Shown here piece by piece: positions 19,972 through 28,202 of a DNA stretch of 46,606 nt. The notes under the pieces were generated by a model, which worked only from the letters and a program-made list of their open reading frames with translations, had not been told where the DNA came from and did not search any database. Each line of letters opens with the position of its first letter. The stretch's first letter is position 1. The stretch comes from Cyclobacteriaceae bacterium (lineage in GTDB: Bacteria > Bacteroidota > Bacteroidia > Cytophagales > Cyclobacteriaceae). The position numbers and the translations under genes are program-made. Where the stretch lies: positions 1 through 46,606 of the forward strand of contig JALSJD010000220.1 of NCBI GenBank assembly GCA_026989535.1, written 5' to 3'.

Positions 19972-21666
19972 CTAGATGGCCTCCAATTCAGCACTAACAA
20001 ATGCCATTAATTCTTTAATATAGCCTCTACTAAAATCGAATTTGATATTGGCGGCCTCGTAAATTGCAGGAATTGATTTGGTATAGCCTAACTCCAGTGC
20101 GGCTTTATAACCAGCTAATCCTTTGGTTTTATCTTCTTTATAATTTTTCCACACGGCAATGGCTCCTAGCTGTGCCATGCCATACTCGATGTAATAAAAA
20201 GGTACTTCGTAGAGGTGAAGCTGCTTTTGCCACAAATAGCTTTTGTTTTCAGCTAAGCCATCCCAATTGGTAATGGTATCTGCAAATGAAGCGAATATTT
20301 CTTCCCAAGCAACTTTTCGCTCTTCTTGTGTGTGTGAGGGGTTTTCGTAAATCCAATGTTGGTATTTATCGATGGTGGCCACCCAAGGCAGTGTTTCTAT
20401 GAGTTGCTCTAAATGTTCTCTTTTGGCTCGTTTTAGGTCATCTTCATTATCAAAAAACACATCCCACCCATCCATACTAATAAGCTCCATACTCATAGAG
20501 GCTAACTCGGCCACCTCCGAAGGTGTATTTTTAAAATCGTTGAGTTCGAGCTTATCGGCTAAAAAAGCGTGTACCGCATGCCCACCTTCGTGCATAAGCG
20601 TAACCATATCGCGCAAAGTGCTGGTGGCATTCATAAATATAAACGGCACACCAGATTCGGCTAACGGATAATTATAGCCACCGGGGGCTTTCCCTTTTCT
20701 CGATTCTAAATCTAAATGCCCCATTTTGTTCATTGTGGATAAGCATTCGCCAAAATAGGGGTCTATTTTATTAAAGCAAACAACGCTTTTTTGCAAGAGG
20801 TCGGCTCCGGAGTTAAAGGCTTTTAAAGGGGATTTTCCTGCTGCATCTACGGCCTTATCCCAAGGCTTTAAGGTATCAACACCTAACTGAGCTTTACGGC
20901 TTTCGGCCATTTTATTTAACAACGGAACCACTTCGTGTGCGATGGAGTCGTGCATATCAAAACAATCTTGAGCCGAATAATCGAACCTGCCCATTGCTTT
21001 AAATTTGTAATCGCGATAATTATTAAATCCTGCATTGGTGGCCACTTTATGCCGTATGGCAATAAGTGTATCAAACAAACCATCCAACTCTTCTTTATCT
21101 TGCAGCCTACGAGCCGAAATTAGATTATACACTTTTTCTCGGTAGTCTCTATCTGTACTTTGTAGTTTAACGGCTGCTTGCTGCATCGTTAATTCTTCCC
21201 CCTCCAGTTCGATAGACATCGCTCCATTTAGCTGCCCATATTTTTGCGATTCGGTTTGCATATCAGTAAACAGTGGAATGTTTTCTTCACGAAAAAGGTC
21301 AATTTCCTTTTGAATTTCACGAATCATAATATCATACCCTGCTTTTTTTTGCAATTCTTTTAGAAAGGGTATTTCAACCACTTTTTTATTAAGTGCATCG
21401 GAGATTGGGGCAATTTTAGGTTGAATGTTTTGCACAAAATCGTTAAAATAATCTCGGATAGTTTCATTTTCGGTATCGCAGGTCATTTTAATATAGCGCC
21501 AGGCCATATCTTCAGAAACCACGGCTCCTAGCTCGCTGCTATCTTTAAACCATTGGATCAGCTCTTGTTTAGAATTGATTTCTCTAGTTAATAGTTTATC
21601 AAAATAGGGCTTAAGAGCCTCCCAAGTGGTTACTTTAAAAGTGGCTGGAAGAAAGTTTCGTTGCAT
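19972..21666 (-). CDS. M3 family oligoendopeptidase
   Basis: This zinc metallopeptidase of 564 residues belongs to the M3 family (PepF-like) that cuts short peptides in the cytoplasm. The zinc motif HEGGH (H359, E360, H363) and the probable third ligand E387 in PSEVAELAS are intact. The region before the motif (NYPLAESGVPFIFMNATST) and the C-terminal part with YIEYGMAQLGAIAVWKNY are typical of the family. No signal peptide is present. The gene is monocistronic, preceded by the heptamer repeat array and a small CCCGGC hairpin at about 21692. Confidence 0.94.
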   Translation of the reverse strand: MQRNFLPATFKVTTWEALKPYFDKLLTREINSKQELIQWFKDSSELGAVVSEDMAWRYIKMTCDTENETIRDYFNDFVQNIQPKIAPISDALNKKVVEIPFLKELQKKAGYDIMIREIQKEIDLFREENIPLFTDMQTESQKYGQLNGAMSIELEGEELTMQQAAVKLQSTDRDYREKVYNLISARRLQDKEELDGLFDTLIAIRHKVATNAGFNNYRDYKFKAMGRFDYSAQDCFDMHDSIAHEVVPLLNKMAESRKAQLGVDTLKPWDKAVDAAGKSPLKAFNSGADLLQKSVVCFNKIDPYFGECLSTMNKMGHLDLESRKGKAPGGYNYPLAESGVPFIFMNATSTLRDMVTLMHEGGHAVHAFLADKLELNDFKNTPSEVAELASMSMELISMDGWDVFFDNEDDLKRAKREHLEQLIETLPWVATIDKYQHWIYENPSHTQEERKVAWEEIFASFADTITNWDGLAENKSYLWQKQLHLYEVPFYYIEYGMAQLGAIAVWKNYKEDKTKGLAGYKAALELGYTKSIPAIYEAANIKFDFSRGYIKELMAFVSAELEAI

Positions 21667-21731
21667 AGTAAATGTTTATAAAAGGGGATCCCGGCACAAG
21701 GCCGGGAAAGTGGTATCAATGATGAGATTTT

Positions 21732-21990
21732 TATCTTATGTCTTGTGTCTTGTGTCTTGTGTCTTATGTCTTATGTCTTATGTCTTGTGTCTTATGTCTT
21801 ATGTCTTATGTCTTATGTCTTGTGTCTTATGTCTTGTGTCTTGTGTCTTGTGTCTTATGTCTTGTGTCTTATGTCTTGTGTCTTGTGTCTTGTGTCTTAT
21901 GTCTTGTGTCTTGTGTCTTATGTCTTATGTCTTATGTCTTATGTCTTATGTCTTGTGTTTTATGTTTTGTGTCTTGTGTCTAACGTCTAA
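21732..21990. repeat. heptanucleotide tandem array (TGTCTTR)n
   Basis: Thirty-one perfect copies of TGTCTTA or TGTCTTG run from 21739 to 21955, preceded by one and followed by five imperfect units (TATCTTA; TGTTTTA, TGTTTTG, TGTCTTG, TGTCTAA, CGTCTAA). The only variable site inside the perfect part is the last base, A or G, in an irregular order with runs of one kind. Open frames across it (heptapeptide MSCVLCL repeats) are artefacts of the repeat. It fills the gap between the reductase 3' end and the M3 peptidase start. Confidence 0.97.
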
Positions 21991-22006
21991 CAGTCTTGTG
22001 TCTCTT

Positions 22007-23104
22007 TTACCCTATTTCAATTTTAACATCATTAGTTAAGGGATGCGCTACGCAAGGCAGTACATAGCCAGCTTCAATCTCCGCTTTTGAAAGACCTTCT
22101 TCTTCATCCATTTTTACACTACCTGATGTGCATTTACCACGGCAAGCCGTGCATAACCCACTTTGGCACGAGTAAGGTAAATCTATTTCCAAGCTTAATG
22201 CGGCATCTAAAATAGACTCTTTAGGCCCTACCTTTACCTCAAATTCTTCCTCATCATATAAAATGGTTACGGTGCGTTCCTTAATTTCAGAACTTGGTTC
22301 CTCCCCATCATCTTTATTAATAGTGCCGGCTACAAAGCTTTCTTTAAATACTTTGTCGGCTGGTATATTTTGTTGCGCTAATAAGGTTTCCACATTATTC
22401 ATCATGCCTTCTGGCCCACACATAATGTAGGTGGTTTGGCCAATGCCCCAATTAGGAATGCGCTCAAACAAATCTGTTAACATTTCGTGGTTTAGTAATC
22501 CAGAGGGCCCTTGCCACTCCAAAGGCGCATTGTCTAAAATATGAATTACTCTAAATCTACCCTCGTATTTAATCGTTAACTCTTGAAAGGCTTCCTTAAA
22601 AATAATGGAATCAATATCTCTGTTGGCATAAATAAGCGAAACTATGCTGTTAGGCTCTTGGGTTAATGCTGATTTAGCATGCGACATGAGTGGTGTAATA
22701 CCGCTGCCTCCACCAAACATAACAATATGACGCTTATTGCTGGCATTAAACTCCGAAGTAAAATGACCCATCGGCTCCATTACATCAATCTTATCCCCTG
22801 CTTTAACGGTATCATTTAAGTAATTCGACATTAAACCGCCCTCAACCCTTTTAATGGTTACTGCTAAATGCTCATCGGTGTATGGAGATGAACTAAGTGA
22901 ATAGGCGCGCCTTACACTTTTGCCATTTATATCTGCAATGAGGGTAAGAAATTGCCCCGATTTATAGGCAAGCTTTGGTTCGGGTTGGGCAAATACAATG
23001 CTAATTGCATCAGGGGTTTCACTAACCACTTCAATAACTTTTAACGAATGATAATGCTCGCCTGAACCTTCTTTCTTCTTCCTTTTAAAAAAACTGAATG
23101 CCAT
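22007..23104 (-). CDS. ferredoxin-NADP-type reductase with C-terminal 2Fe-2S domain
   Basis: The 365-residue soluble flavoprotein has the same layout as the reductase component PaaE: an FAD-binding barrel with RRAYSLSSSP (about residues 65-74), an NAD(P)-binding domain with GGGSGITPLMSHA (about 131-143) and a plant-type ferredoxin domain with ligands C313, C318, C321 and C351. It should pass electrons from NAD(P)H to an oxygenase or desaturase, but no such partner is adjacent. It starts 10 bases after the DUF5916 gene and is probably co-transcribed with it. Paa genes are absent here, so I do not call it paaE. Confidence 0.92.
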   Translation of the reverse strand: MAFSFFKRKKKEGSGEHYHSLKVIEVVSETPDAISIVFAQPEPKLAYKSGQFLTLIADINGKSVRRAYSLSSSPYTDEHLAVTIKRVEGGLMSNYLNDTVKAGDKIDVMEPMGHFTSEFNASNKRHIVMFGGGSGITPLMSHAKSALTQEPNSIVSLIYANRDIDSIIFKEAFQELTIKYEGRFRVIHILDNAPLEWQGPSGLLNHEMLTDLFERIPNWGIGQTTYIMCGPEGMMNNVETLLAQQNIPADKVFKESFVAGTINKDDGEEPSSEIKERTVTILYDEEEFEVKVGPKESILDAALSLEIDLPYSCQSGLCTACRGKCTSGSVKMDEEEGLSKAEIEAGYVLPCVAHPLTNDVKIEIG

Positions 23105-23114
23105 TTTTTTATTT

Positions 23115-25346
23115 TTATAGATTTAACCAGTACGAAAATTTAACAACAATTGCCCTGTTTTTTACTGTAAAATTTTCCGGAAAATAATTATCCGTATAAA
23201 CCACAAATAAATCTGATACTGGGGCAAAACGCCATTGAAACCGTGCGTTTATGTTTACATTGTTTGCCTGCTCGTTATACTGCACAAAAGTAGTAAGGAA
23301 TAAACTATTTGTAAAGGTTAAGTCGAACCGAGGCCCAATTAACCAAAAATTAGTGCTGCTGTAAGGTTCTGGTAGTTTCACATCATTATAGATAACCTCC
23401 ATAAAAATGCTGCCAAGTGGCCTAAACCTATAGCCAATATTTGTTGAAGCCGTTAACCTGGTACCGTTATAATAACTCCCGTAATTCCCTGTTAAGGAAT
23501 AACTAAATGCAGGCCTTCTATCAGATGAAAATCTTACTCTACCAGAAGCCCACGTATAACCTGTGCCTGCGGGCAAGGGTTCTCCACCTGTTCGAGTGGG
23601 GTCAAAATCTCTAAATAAATGAGTAAACTGCTGATTAACCGCCACTGATAATACACTTGTATTAATAAAGGCAAATTCTACATCTGCCCCTGCTTCTCTA
23701 TCTGCAAGCGGGCCATTGGGTATTAATGTATAGGTTAGGTTAATTCCTGGTTTAATGGTAACCAGCGACTCGGTTTTAGGATAGATGATATACTGGGTTC
23801 TAAAAGTGCCAATATTAAATGTGCCTTTGCGTGGCACAAACCCAACTTCTGCATTATAGCCCTCGCCTATGTAATTATGAAAATAATTAATAGACCAGTA
23901 CCGTGTTCGGTATCCCATAAAAGCACCTTGTGCAAAAGAATTTTTCTTTTTTACTGGATCAAATGAGTTGTGTAAATACACATTGGCCAACCAAGTATTA
24001 GTTTTATCAGCAAAATTAAAATCTATTCCGGCTACCCTGTTAAATGCCGAAGTAGAATTTGTTGTATCGGTAGGGTCGTATTGGGTGGCTTGCCTGTTAA
24101 CAAATATGGCGCCTATATTAGAACGAGACCAAAGTTGGCGTTGAACAACCGCAGCCGTATAATTTTGACCTGCAAGGTTATAGCCATTATTCAAATTTTC
24201 GGCACCGGGCAGTACGCCTCCTTTACGAGCTGCGGTTTGCATATTCATTAAGCCTATGCGCCAATCTTTATTTATTTTACCACTTAATCTGGCACCAAAT
24301 ACGATGGGCACTTCAACCCTGTTTCCACTGGTATCGCTGGCAATACCAATTCTTCTGCTAAAAAAAGCCCTGGATGAAGGAAATCCTGATCTGGCATATA
24401 AATCACTGTTTTCAAGAAAAAACTGACGCCTTTCCGGAAAAAACAACTCAAACCTATCAAGGTTTACAATTTGTTGATCCACTTCTACCTGCGAAAAATC
24501 AGGATTTACTGTTAAGTCTAAATTTAACGAAGATGTTACAGCAATTTTAGCATCTAACCCTACTTTCCCCACTGGTTCAAAATCAGTTTCTGCTTCGTAA
24601 TCTTTCGTAACCTGACCCAAAACATAAGGAATAATTGAAACATTGGGTTTGGGCGGAGGTGGAGGGTCGTTCCAACTTAGTTTTCCGGCAAACCCTAAAT
24701 TACTGGCTCTAAACTGTTGTGGCACTGCTGTCCAAGCCGAAATTTCATTGTTTTTTACATCGTTTCTTATAAACTGTATATTCCACTCGGTAAGGTTATC
24801 TTTGTATCGAAGCGTTTTAAAGGGAATGGCAATTTCAGCAATCCATTTATCCTCAAAATTAGTAACCTGAGAATACCATTTATTATCCCAATCGGTACTA
24901 ATATCTCTGGCGTTAGCTATAAGTCCTTCGCGCTGCACATTGTATGGCGAAAGGTTAAAGCTAAACCCGTTGGTTTTATCATTGAAGGGGTCGATGTAAA
25001 TACCTACATTTTCTGTGTTACTAAAACTCCAATCTCTACGCAACGATTCCACAATATATTTGCCAGGGGTTGGGTCGTAACATATAATTCCAAAGTACAT
25101 AAAGTTATCATCAAAGGAAATTCGAACTTCCGTTTGCGATGTTGCAAAATCATTATCAACCGGATACGACAGGTAAAAGTCTTTAGCCACATCGGCTTTA
25201 AGCCAAGTTTGCTCGTCTAAAACACCATCAATATTTATTTTGTCCACAGCTCTACTAATGCTTACATTACTCTCTGTAGGCATATTTTGTGCTTTAGCTG
25301 CATTTATAATACTAAAAAAAATAAGTAAATAGTATAGTACTTTCAT
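23115..25346 (-). CDS. DUF5916 outer-membrane protein with N-terminal CBM9-like domain
   Basis: This 743-residue secreted protein begins with a signal peptide (about residues 1-19). Residues 28-220 have the carbohydrate-binding family 9-like fold pattern seen in DUF5916 proteins (KINIDGVLDEQTWLKADVA; EVRISFDDNFMYFGIICYD; NVGIYIDPFNDKTNGFSF). The rest is rich in alternating aromatic and polar strands ending in a C-terminal aromatic-containing strand (VVKFSYWLNL), consistent with an outer-membrane beta barrel. The function is not established. It is upstream of the ferredoxin-type reductase in a two-gene unit and divergent from purB. Confidence 0.87.
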   Translation of the reverse strand: MKVLYYLLIFFSIINAAKAQNMPTESNVSISRAVDKINIDGVLDEQTWLKADVAKDFYLSYPVDNDFATSQTEVRISFDDNFMYFGIICYDPTPGKYIVESLRRDWSFSNTENVGIYIDPFNDKTNGFSFNLSPYNVQREGLIANARDISTDWDNKWYSQVTNFEDKWIAEIAIPFKTLRYKDNLTEWNIQFIRNDVKNNEISAWTAVPQQFRASNLGFAGKLSWNDPPPPPKPNVSIIPYVLGQVTKDYEAETDFEPVGKVGLDAKIAVTSSLNLDLTVNPDFSQVEVDQQIVNLDRFELFFPERRQFFLENSDLYARSGFPSSRAFFSRRIGIASDTSGNRVEVPIVFGARLSGKINKDWRIGLMNMQTAARKGGVLPGAENLNNGYNLAGQNYTAAVVQRQLWSRSNIGAIFVNRQATQYDPTDTTNSTSAFNRVAGIDFNFADKTNTWLANVYLHNSFDPVKKKNSFAQGAFMGYRTRYWSINYFHNYIGEGYNAEVGFVPRKGTFNIGTFRTQYIIYPKTESLVTIKPGINLTYTLIPNGPLADREAGADVEFAFINTSVLSVAVNQQFTHLFRDFDPTRTGGEPLPAGTGYTWASGRVRFSSDRRPAFSYSLTGNYGSYYNGTRLTASTNIGYRFRPLGSIFMEVIYNDVKLPEPYSSTNFWLIGPRFDLTFTNSLFLTTFVQYNEQANNVNINARFQWRFAPVSDLFVVYTDNYFPENFTVKNRAIVVKFSYWLNL

Positions 25347-25399
25347 TATATAAAAATGCTACTCCTGTCTTGCATTTGTTGGCGAACAAGGTTGGTAGG

Positions 25400-25407
25400 C
25401 AAAATTA
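25400..25407 (-). promoter_or_regulatory. -7 element for DUF5916-reductase operon
   Basis: The minus strand reads TAATTTTG (TAnnTTTG), placing the start about 47 bases before the DUF5916 ATG. A TTTA, 16 bases upstream, is a poor -33 match. Confidence 0.4.
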
Positions 25408-25449
25408 ACATTCTTGGGTAGTAAAGTAGTTCCGCTCATCAAATTTCAA

Positions 25450-25457
25450 TATTTTTG
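25450..25457 (+). promoter_or_regulatory. -7 element for purB
   Basis: TATTTTTG matches TAnnTTTG exactly and predicts a start about 20 bases before the purB ATG at 25485. It overlaps the first codon of the longer open frame (ATG at 25455), which is the main reason for preferring the shorter purB start. Confidence 0.5.
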
Positions 25458-25484
25458 TATCTTAATTTTTACAGTTCAATAATT

Positions 25485-26825
25485 ATGAATCCACTTTCTG
25501 CAATTTCTCCCATAGATGGTCGGTATGCTAACCAAACAGCACAATTATCTCCTTATTTTTCTGAGTATGGATTAATCTATTACCGTGTACAGGTTGAAAT
25601 TGAATACTTTATTGCCCTTTGTGAGTTGCCCCTGCCTCAGTTGGAGGATATTGATGCATCGCAGTATGAGGCCTTGCGGAGGCTATATGAAAATTTTTCG
25701 GAGAAAGATGCACTACGTATAAAAGAATTAGAAAAAACCACTAACCACGATGTAAAAGCAGTAGAGTATTTTTTAAAAGAGGCCTTTGATAAGCTAGGTT
25801 TGGCATACTTTAAAGAGTTTATCCATTTTGGGTTAACCTCCCAAGATATTAATAATACCGCCATTCCGCTCTCTTTAAAAGAAGGAATTGCTGATGTAAT
25901 TACCCCTTTAATACATGAGGTGGATGGCTTAATTTATAAAATGGTAGAACTTTGGGATGAAATACCTATGCTTGCCAAAACCCACGGGCAACCTGCATCG
26001 CCCACCTTGCTTGGCAAAGAAATGGCGGTTTTCCATGCGCGTATTTTTGGGCAACTGGAAGTACTGGAAGAGATACCTTATGGCGCCAAATTTGGAGGAG
26101 CCACGGGCAATATGAATGCACATTATGTGGCCTACCCTGCTGAAGACTGGGATATGTTTGCTGATCAATTTGTGTTTGAAACTCTAAAGCTATCCCGCAG
26201 CTATCCTACTACTCAAATTGAGCACTACGACCACCTTGCAGAGCTATTTGATTGTTTTAAGCGCATTAACACCATACTAATTGATTTTACCAGAGATATA
26301 TGGCAATACATTTCGATGGGCTATTTTAAACAGAAAATTAAAGCAGGCGAAATTGGCTCATCGGCTATGCCGCATAAAGTAAACCCTATTGATTTTGAAA
26401 ATGCCGAAGGTAATTTTGGAATGGCTAATGCTATTTTAGAACATTTATCGGCCAAGTTACCCATCTCACGCTTGCAGCGCGATTTAACGGATTCTACCGT
26501 GCTTCGAAATGTGGGTGTACCCTTGGGGCATATGGTTATTGCTTTAAACTCGGTGGTAAAAGGCATTAATAAATTGGAGCTTAACCAAGCAGCCATTAAT
26601 GCTGACTTGGAAGATAACTGGGCCGTGGTGGCCGAGGGCATTCAAAATATATTACGAAGAGAGGGTTTTCCGAAACCCTACGAAGCACTTAAAGACCTTA
26701 CTCGTACTAATGAGGAAATTACGCAAGCTTCTATGGCTACTTTTATAGATGGTTTAACTGTTCCGGATGCGATTAAAAAGGAGCTAAAAGCAATTACTCC
26801 TTTTAATTATGTGGGGAGGTATTAG
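25485..26825 (+). CDS. purB: adenylosuccinate lyase
   Basis: PurB makes AMP from adenylosuccinate and also cleaves SAICAR in purine synthesis. The 446-residue protein has the N-terminal LSAISPIDGRY motif, the catalytic-loop signature GSSAMPHKVNPIDFENAEGN, TSQDINNT and KTHGQPASPT, all diagnostic of the long PurB type found in E. coli. An upstream in-frame ATG at 25455 adds ten residues unlike the family and falls on the promoter, so I start at 25485. The last 54 coding bases and the first four after the stop are duplicated 1.2 kb downstream, beyond the fic gene. Confidence 0.97.
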   Translation: MNPLSAISPIDGRYANQTAQLSPYFSEYGLIYYRVQVEIEYFIALCELPLPQLEDIDASQYEALRRLYENFSEKDALRIKELEKTTNHDVKAVEYFLKEAFDKLGLAYFKEFIHFGLTSQDINNTAIPLSLKEGIADVITPLIHEVDGLIYKMVELWDEIPMLAKTHGQPASPTLLGKEMAVFHARIFGQLEVLEEIPYGAKFGGATGNMNAHYVAYPAEDWDMFADQFVFETLKLSRSYPTTQIEHYDHLAELFDCFKRINTILIDFTRDIWQYISMGYFKQKIKAGEIGSSAMPHKVNPIDFENAEGNFGMANAILEHLSAKLPISRLQRDLTDSTVLRNVGVPLGHMVIALNSVVKGINKLELNQAAINADLEDNWAVVAEGIQNILRREGFPKPYEALKDLTRTNEEITQASMATFIDGLTVPDAIKKELKAITPFNYVGRY

Positions 26826-26829
26826 CTTT
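26772..26829. repeat. 58-bp direct repeat, copy 1 (purB 3' end)
   Basis: This stretch ends the purB frame and runs just past its stop. It matches 27973-28030 with one substitution (C26784 to T) and two single-base indels. Together the copies bracket the fic gene, like the left and right ends of an integrated element that restores the 3' end of its target gene. Confidence 0.9.
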
Positions 26830-26836
26830 TTGATTT

Positions 26837-27877
26837 TTAAAAATAGGTATTAACAGCAAACTCAAATTGATTGATAAATATTTTTTTAAAGGCAGTAATA
26901 TTATTTTGCTCATAAAAAATTAATAGGGCTTTTTTATACTCAATTGAGTCTATTGTACGAAATGAAATTGGACAATAATCATTATTTATTAAAATCGCAT
27001 TACTTAAAATTCTAGCAGTTCTTTTATTGCCATCGCCAAATGGTTGAATGTATGATATTAAAATTAATACTAGAAACGCCTTCTCAAAAACTCCTTTAGT
27101 CCTACTTACCAAATCGCACATACCCTGAAGTGCCTCTTTAATTTGAAATTCATTATCCAAAGGCCTATAATTTGTGCCAGAAATACCCACTCTTCTGTTT
27201 CTTATATTTCTTTCGATACCTAAATCCTTTATTAAAATACTATGAATATCTTTGATGCATGCGATTGTTAACGGAGTAATATAACATGGTGTTTCTATAA
27301 TAAAATCTAACGCATCTTTATGATTTAAGAGCATAATAGCTTCCTCTTTAGTTTTCCCTCCAGCTGTCTGTCGTTCTTTTAAAAGCCTTTCTGTTTCTAA
27401 AAGAGAGTAGGTGTTACCCTCAATTTGTGATGATTTCCAACTTAAGTCAATAGCTAATCGTTCTAGTTCATTTTTGTATTGAGTAGTAGATAATTGAGCA
27501 ATATTTTGTTCGTACTTGTCTTGTAAATCATTTAATTTTTCGGATTCGGCATTTGTAAACAAGCTTACGCTCTTAAGAATTGATGAAATAAGGTTTAGCT
27601 CGAAATATTGATGGATTTCACGGTCATCAACTTCTTCTTCAAAGTAATTATCAACATCAATTTTATAGAACAATTTATAAGAAGGAGCGATTTCATATTT
27701 TGTTCCTTTCCCTTTCCCTTTTGTTAAAATAAGTTTTTCTAAATTTAGTTTAGTTAAAACTCTTTTAACCGTTGCATAGCCAACCTTTAATTGCAACCCC
27801 GTATGAATTTCTTTTGATGATAAAGAAGGATTATCTTTTATAAAATCTAGAACTACTTCACTTTTGGTATCAAGCAT
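26837..27877 (-). CDS. Fic family protein with variant active-site motif and N-terminal winged helix
   Basis: The 346-residue protein has an N-terminal winged-helix region (about residues 1-62), a linker, and a Fic domain (about 140-320). Fic enzymes usually transfer AMP through a histidine in HPFxxGNGRxxR. Here the motif reads QPFGDGNKRTAR: Gln278 replaces the histidine and Lys285 the second glycine, while D282, N284, R286 and R289 remain. An inhibitory-helix motif of the S-xxx-E-G type (S149, E153, G154) precedes the fold, as in class II Fic proteins. It converges on purB, with stops 11 bases apart. AMP transfer is doubtful; a different or lost activity is possible. Confidence 0.9.
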   Translation of the reverse strand: MLDTKSEVVLDFIKDNPSLSSKEIHTGLQLKVGYATVKRVLTKLNLEKLILTKGKGKGTKYEIAPSYKLFYKIDVDNYFEEEVDDREIHQYFELNLISSILKSVSLFTNAESEKLNDLQDKYEQNIAQLSTTQYKNELERLAIDLSWKSSQIEGNTYSLLETERLLKERQTAGGKTKEEAIMLLNHKDALDFIIETPCYITPLTIACIKDIHSILIKDLGIERNIRNRRVGISGTNYRPLDNEFQIKEALQGMCDLVSRTKGVFEKAFLVLILISYIQPFGDGNKRTARILSNAILINNDYCPISFRTIDSIEYKKALLIFYEQNNITAFKKIFINQFEFAVNTYF

Positions 27878-27896
27878 TTTGTAACGAAATTAAAAT

Positions 27897-27975
27897 AAAG
27901 CTCATTTTAAAATCAAATATAGTGCAATATACACTAATAATGAGCTTTAAATTGATTTTAAATGAGCTTTAAATT
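27897..27975 (-). promoter_or_regulatory. fic promoter with palindromic operator
   Basis: The minus strand reads TATATTTG (27914-27921), an exact -7 element about 37 bases before the ATG. Between it and the -33 region lies TAGTGCAATATACACTA (27920-27936), arms TAGTG and CACTA. Around this, the word AATGAGCTTT occurs once inverted (27897-27906) and twice direct within a 15-bp repeat (27939-27953 and 27961-27975). The layout suits autorepression by the winged-helix domain of Fic; this is inferred. Confidence 0.55.
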
Positions 27976-28030
27976 AAAAAAGGAGTTAAAAGCAATTACT
28001 CCTTTTAATTATGTGGGGAGTATTAGCTTT
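27973..28030. repeat. 58-bp direct repeat, copy 2
   Basis: This is a near-perfect copy of the purB 3' end and stop region (26772-26829), now non-coding. Its right end touches the left inverted repeat of the 160-bp element at 28031. After that element, the sequence resumes AGCTTTTAAAAATT, like the natural sequence after purB. Confidence 0.9.
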
Positions 28031-28190
28031 GAGTCCACTCCGAAAACACCCAAAACCAAAAAAGTTTCTTTTGGCGACCTTTTTATTTTCCTCAATTAGT
28101 TGATACTCAGGCATCAACGAATCTCGAAAAATGGAAATCTCATCCAAAACAACTCTTTTTGTGAAAATTGCCTGTTTTCGGAGTGGACTC
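28031..28190. mobile_element. 160-bp MITE-like element with 18-bp inverted repeats
   Basis: It begins GAGTCCACTCCGAAAACA (28031-28048) and ends with the exact reverse complement (28173-28190). AGCTTT flanks both sides (28025-28030 and 28191-28196), a likely 6-bp target duplication. There is no reading frame of note. It is unrelated to the 149-bp family at 13691 and 37355. It looks like a non-autonomous derivative of an insertion sequence whose parent is not in this window. Confidence 0.8.
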
Positions 28191-28202
28191 AGCTTTTAAA
28201 AA

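Noticed and set aside
21732-21990. CRISPR array
   Set aside because: Units are 7 bases with no spacers; there are no cas genes in the window.
21626-22039. Long plus-strand reading frames of MSCVLCL-type repeats
   Set aside because: A 7-bp repeat without stops is open in every forward frame; the frames overlap the array and nothing else, and have no credible start or family.
22007-23104. Assignment of the reductase as paaE of phenylacetate degradation
   Set aside because: Domain order fits, but none of the other paa genes is nearby, so only the general reductase call is supported.
26837-27877. Doc-type toxin with Phd antitoxin
   Set aside because: The protein is much longer than Doc, has a winged-helix domain and inhibitory motif, and no Phd-like gene is adjacent; only the Lys at the motif recalls Doc.
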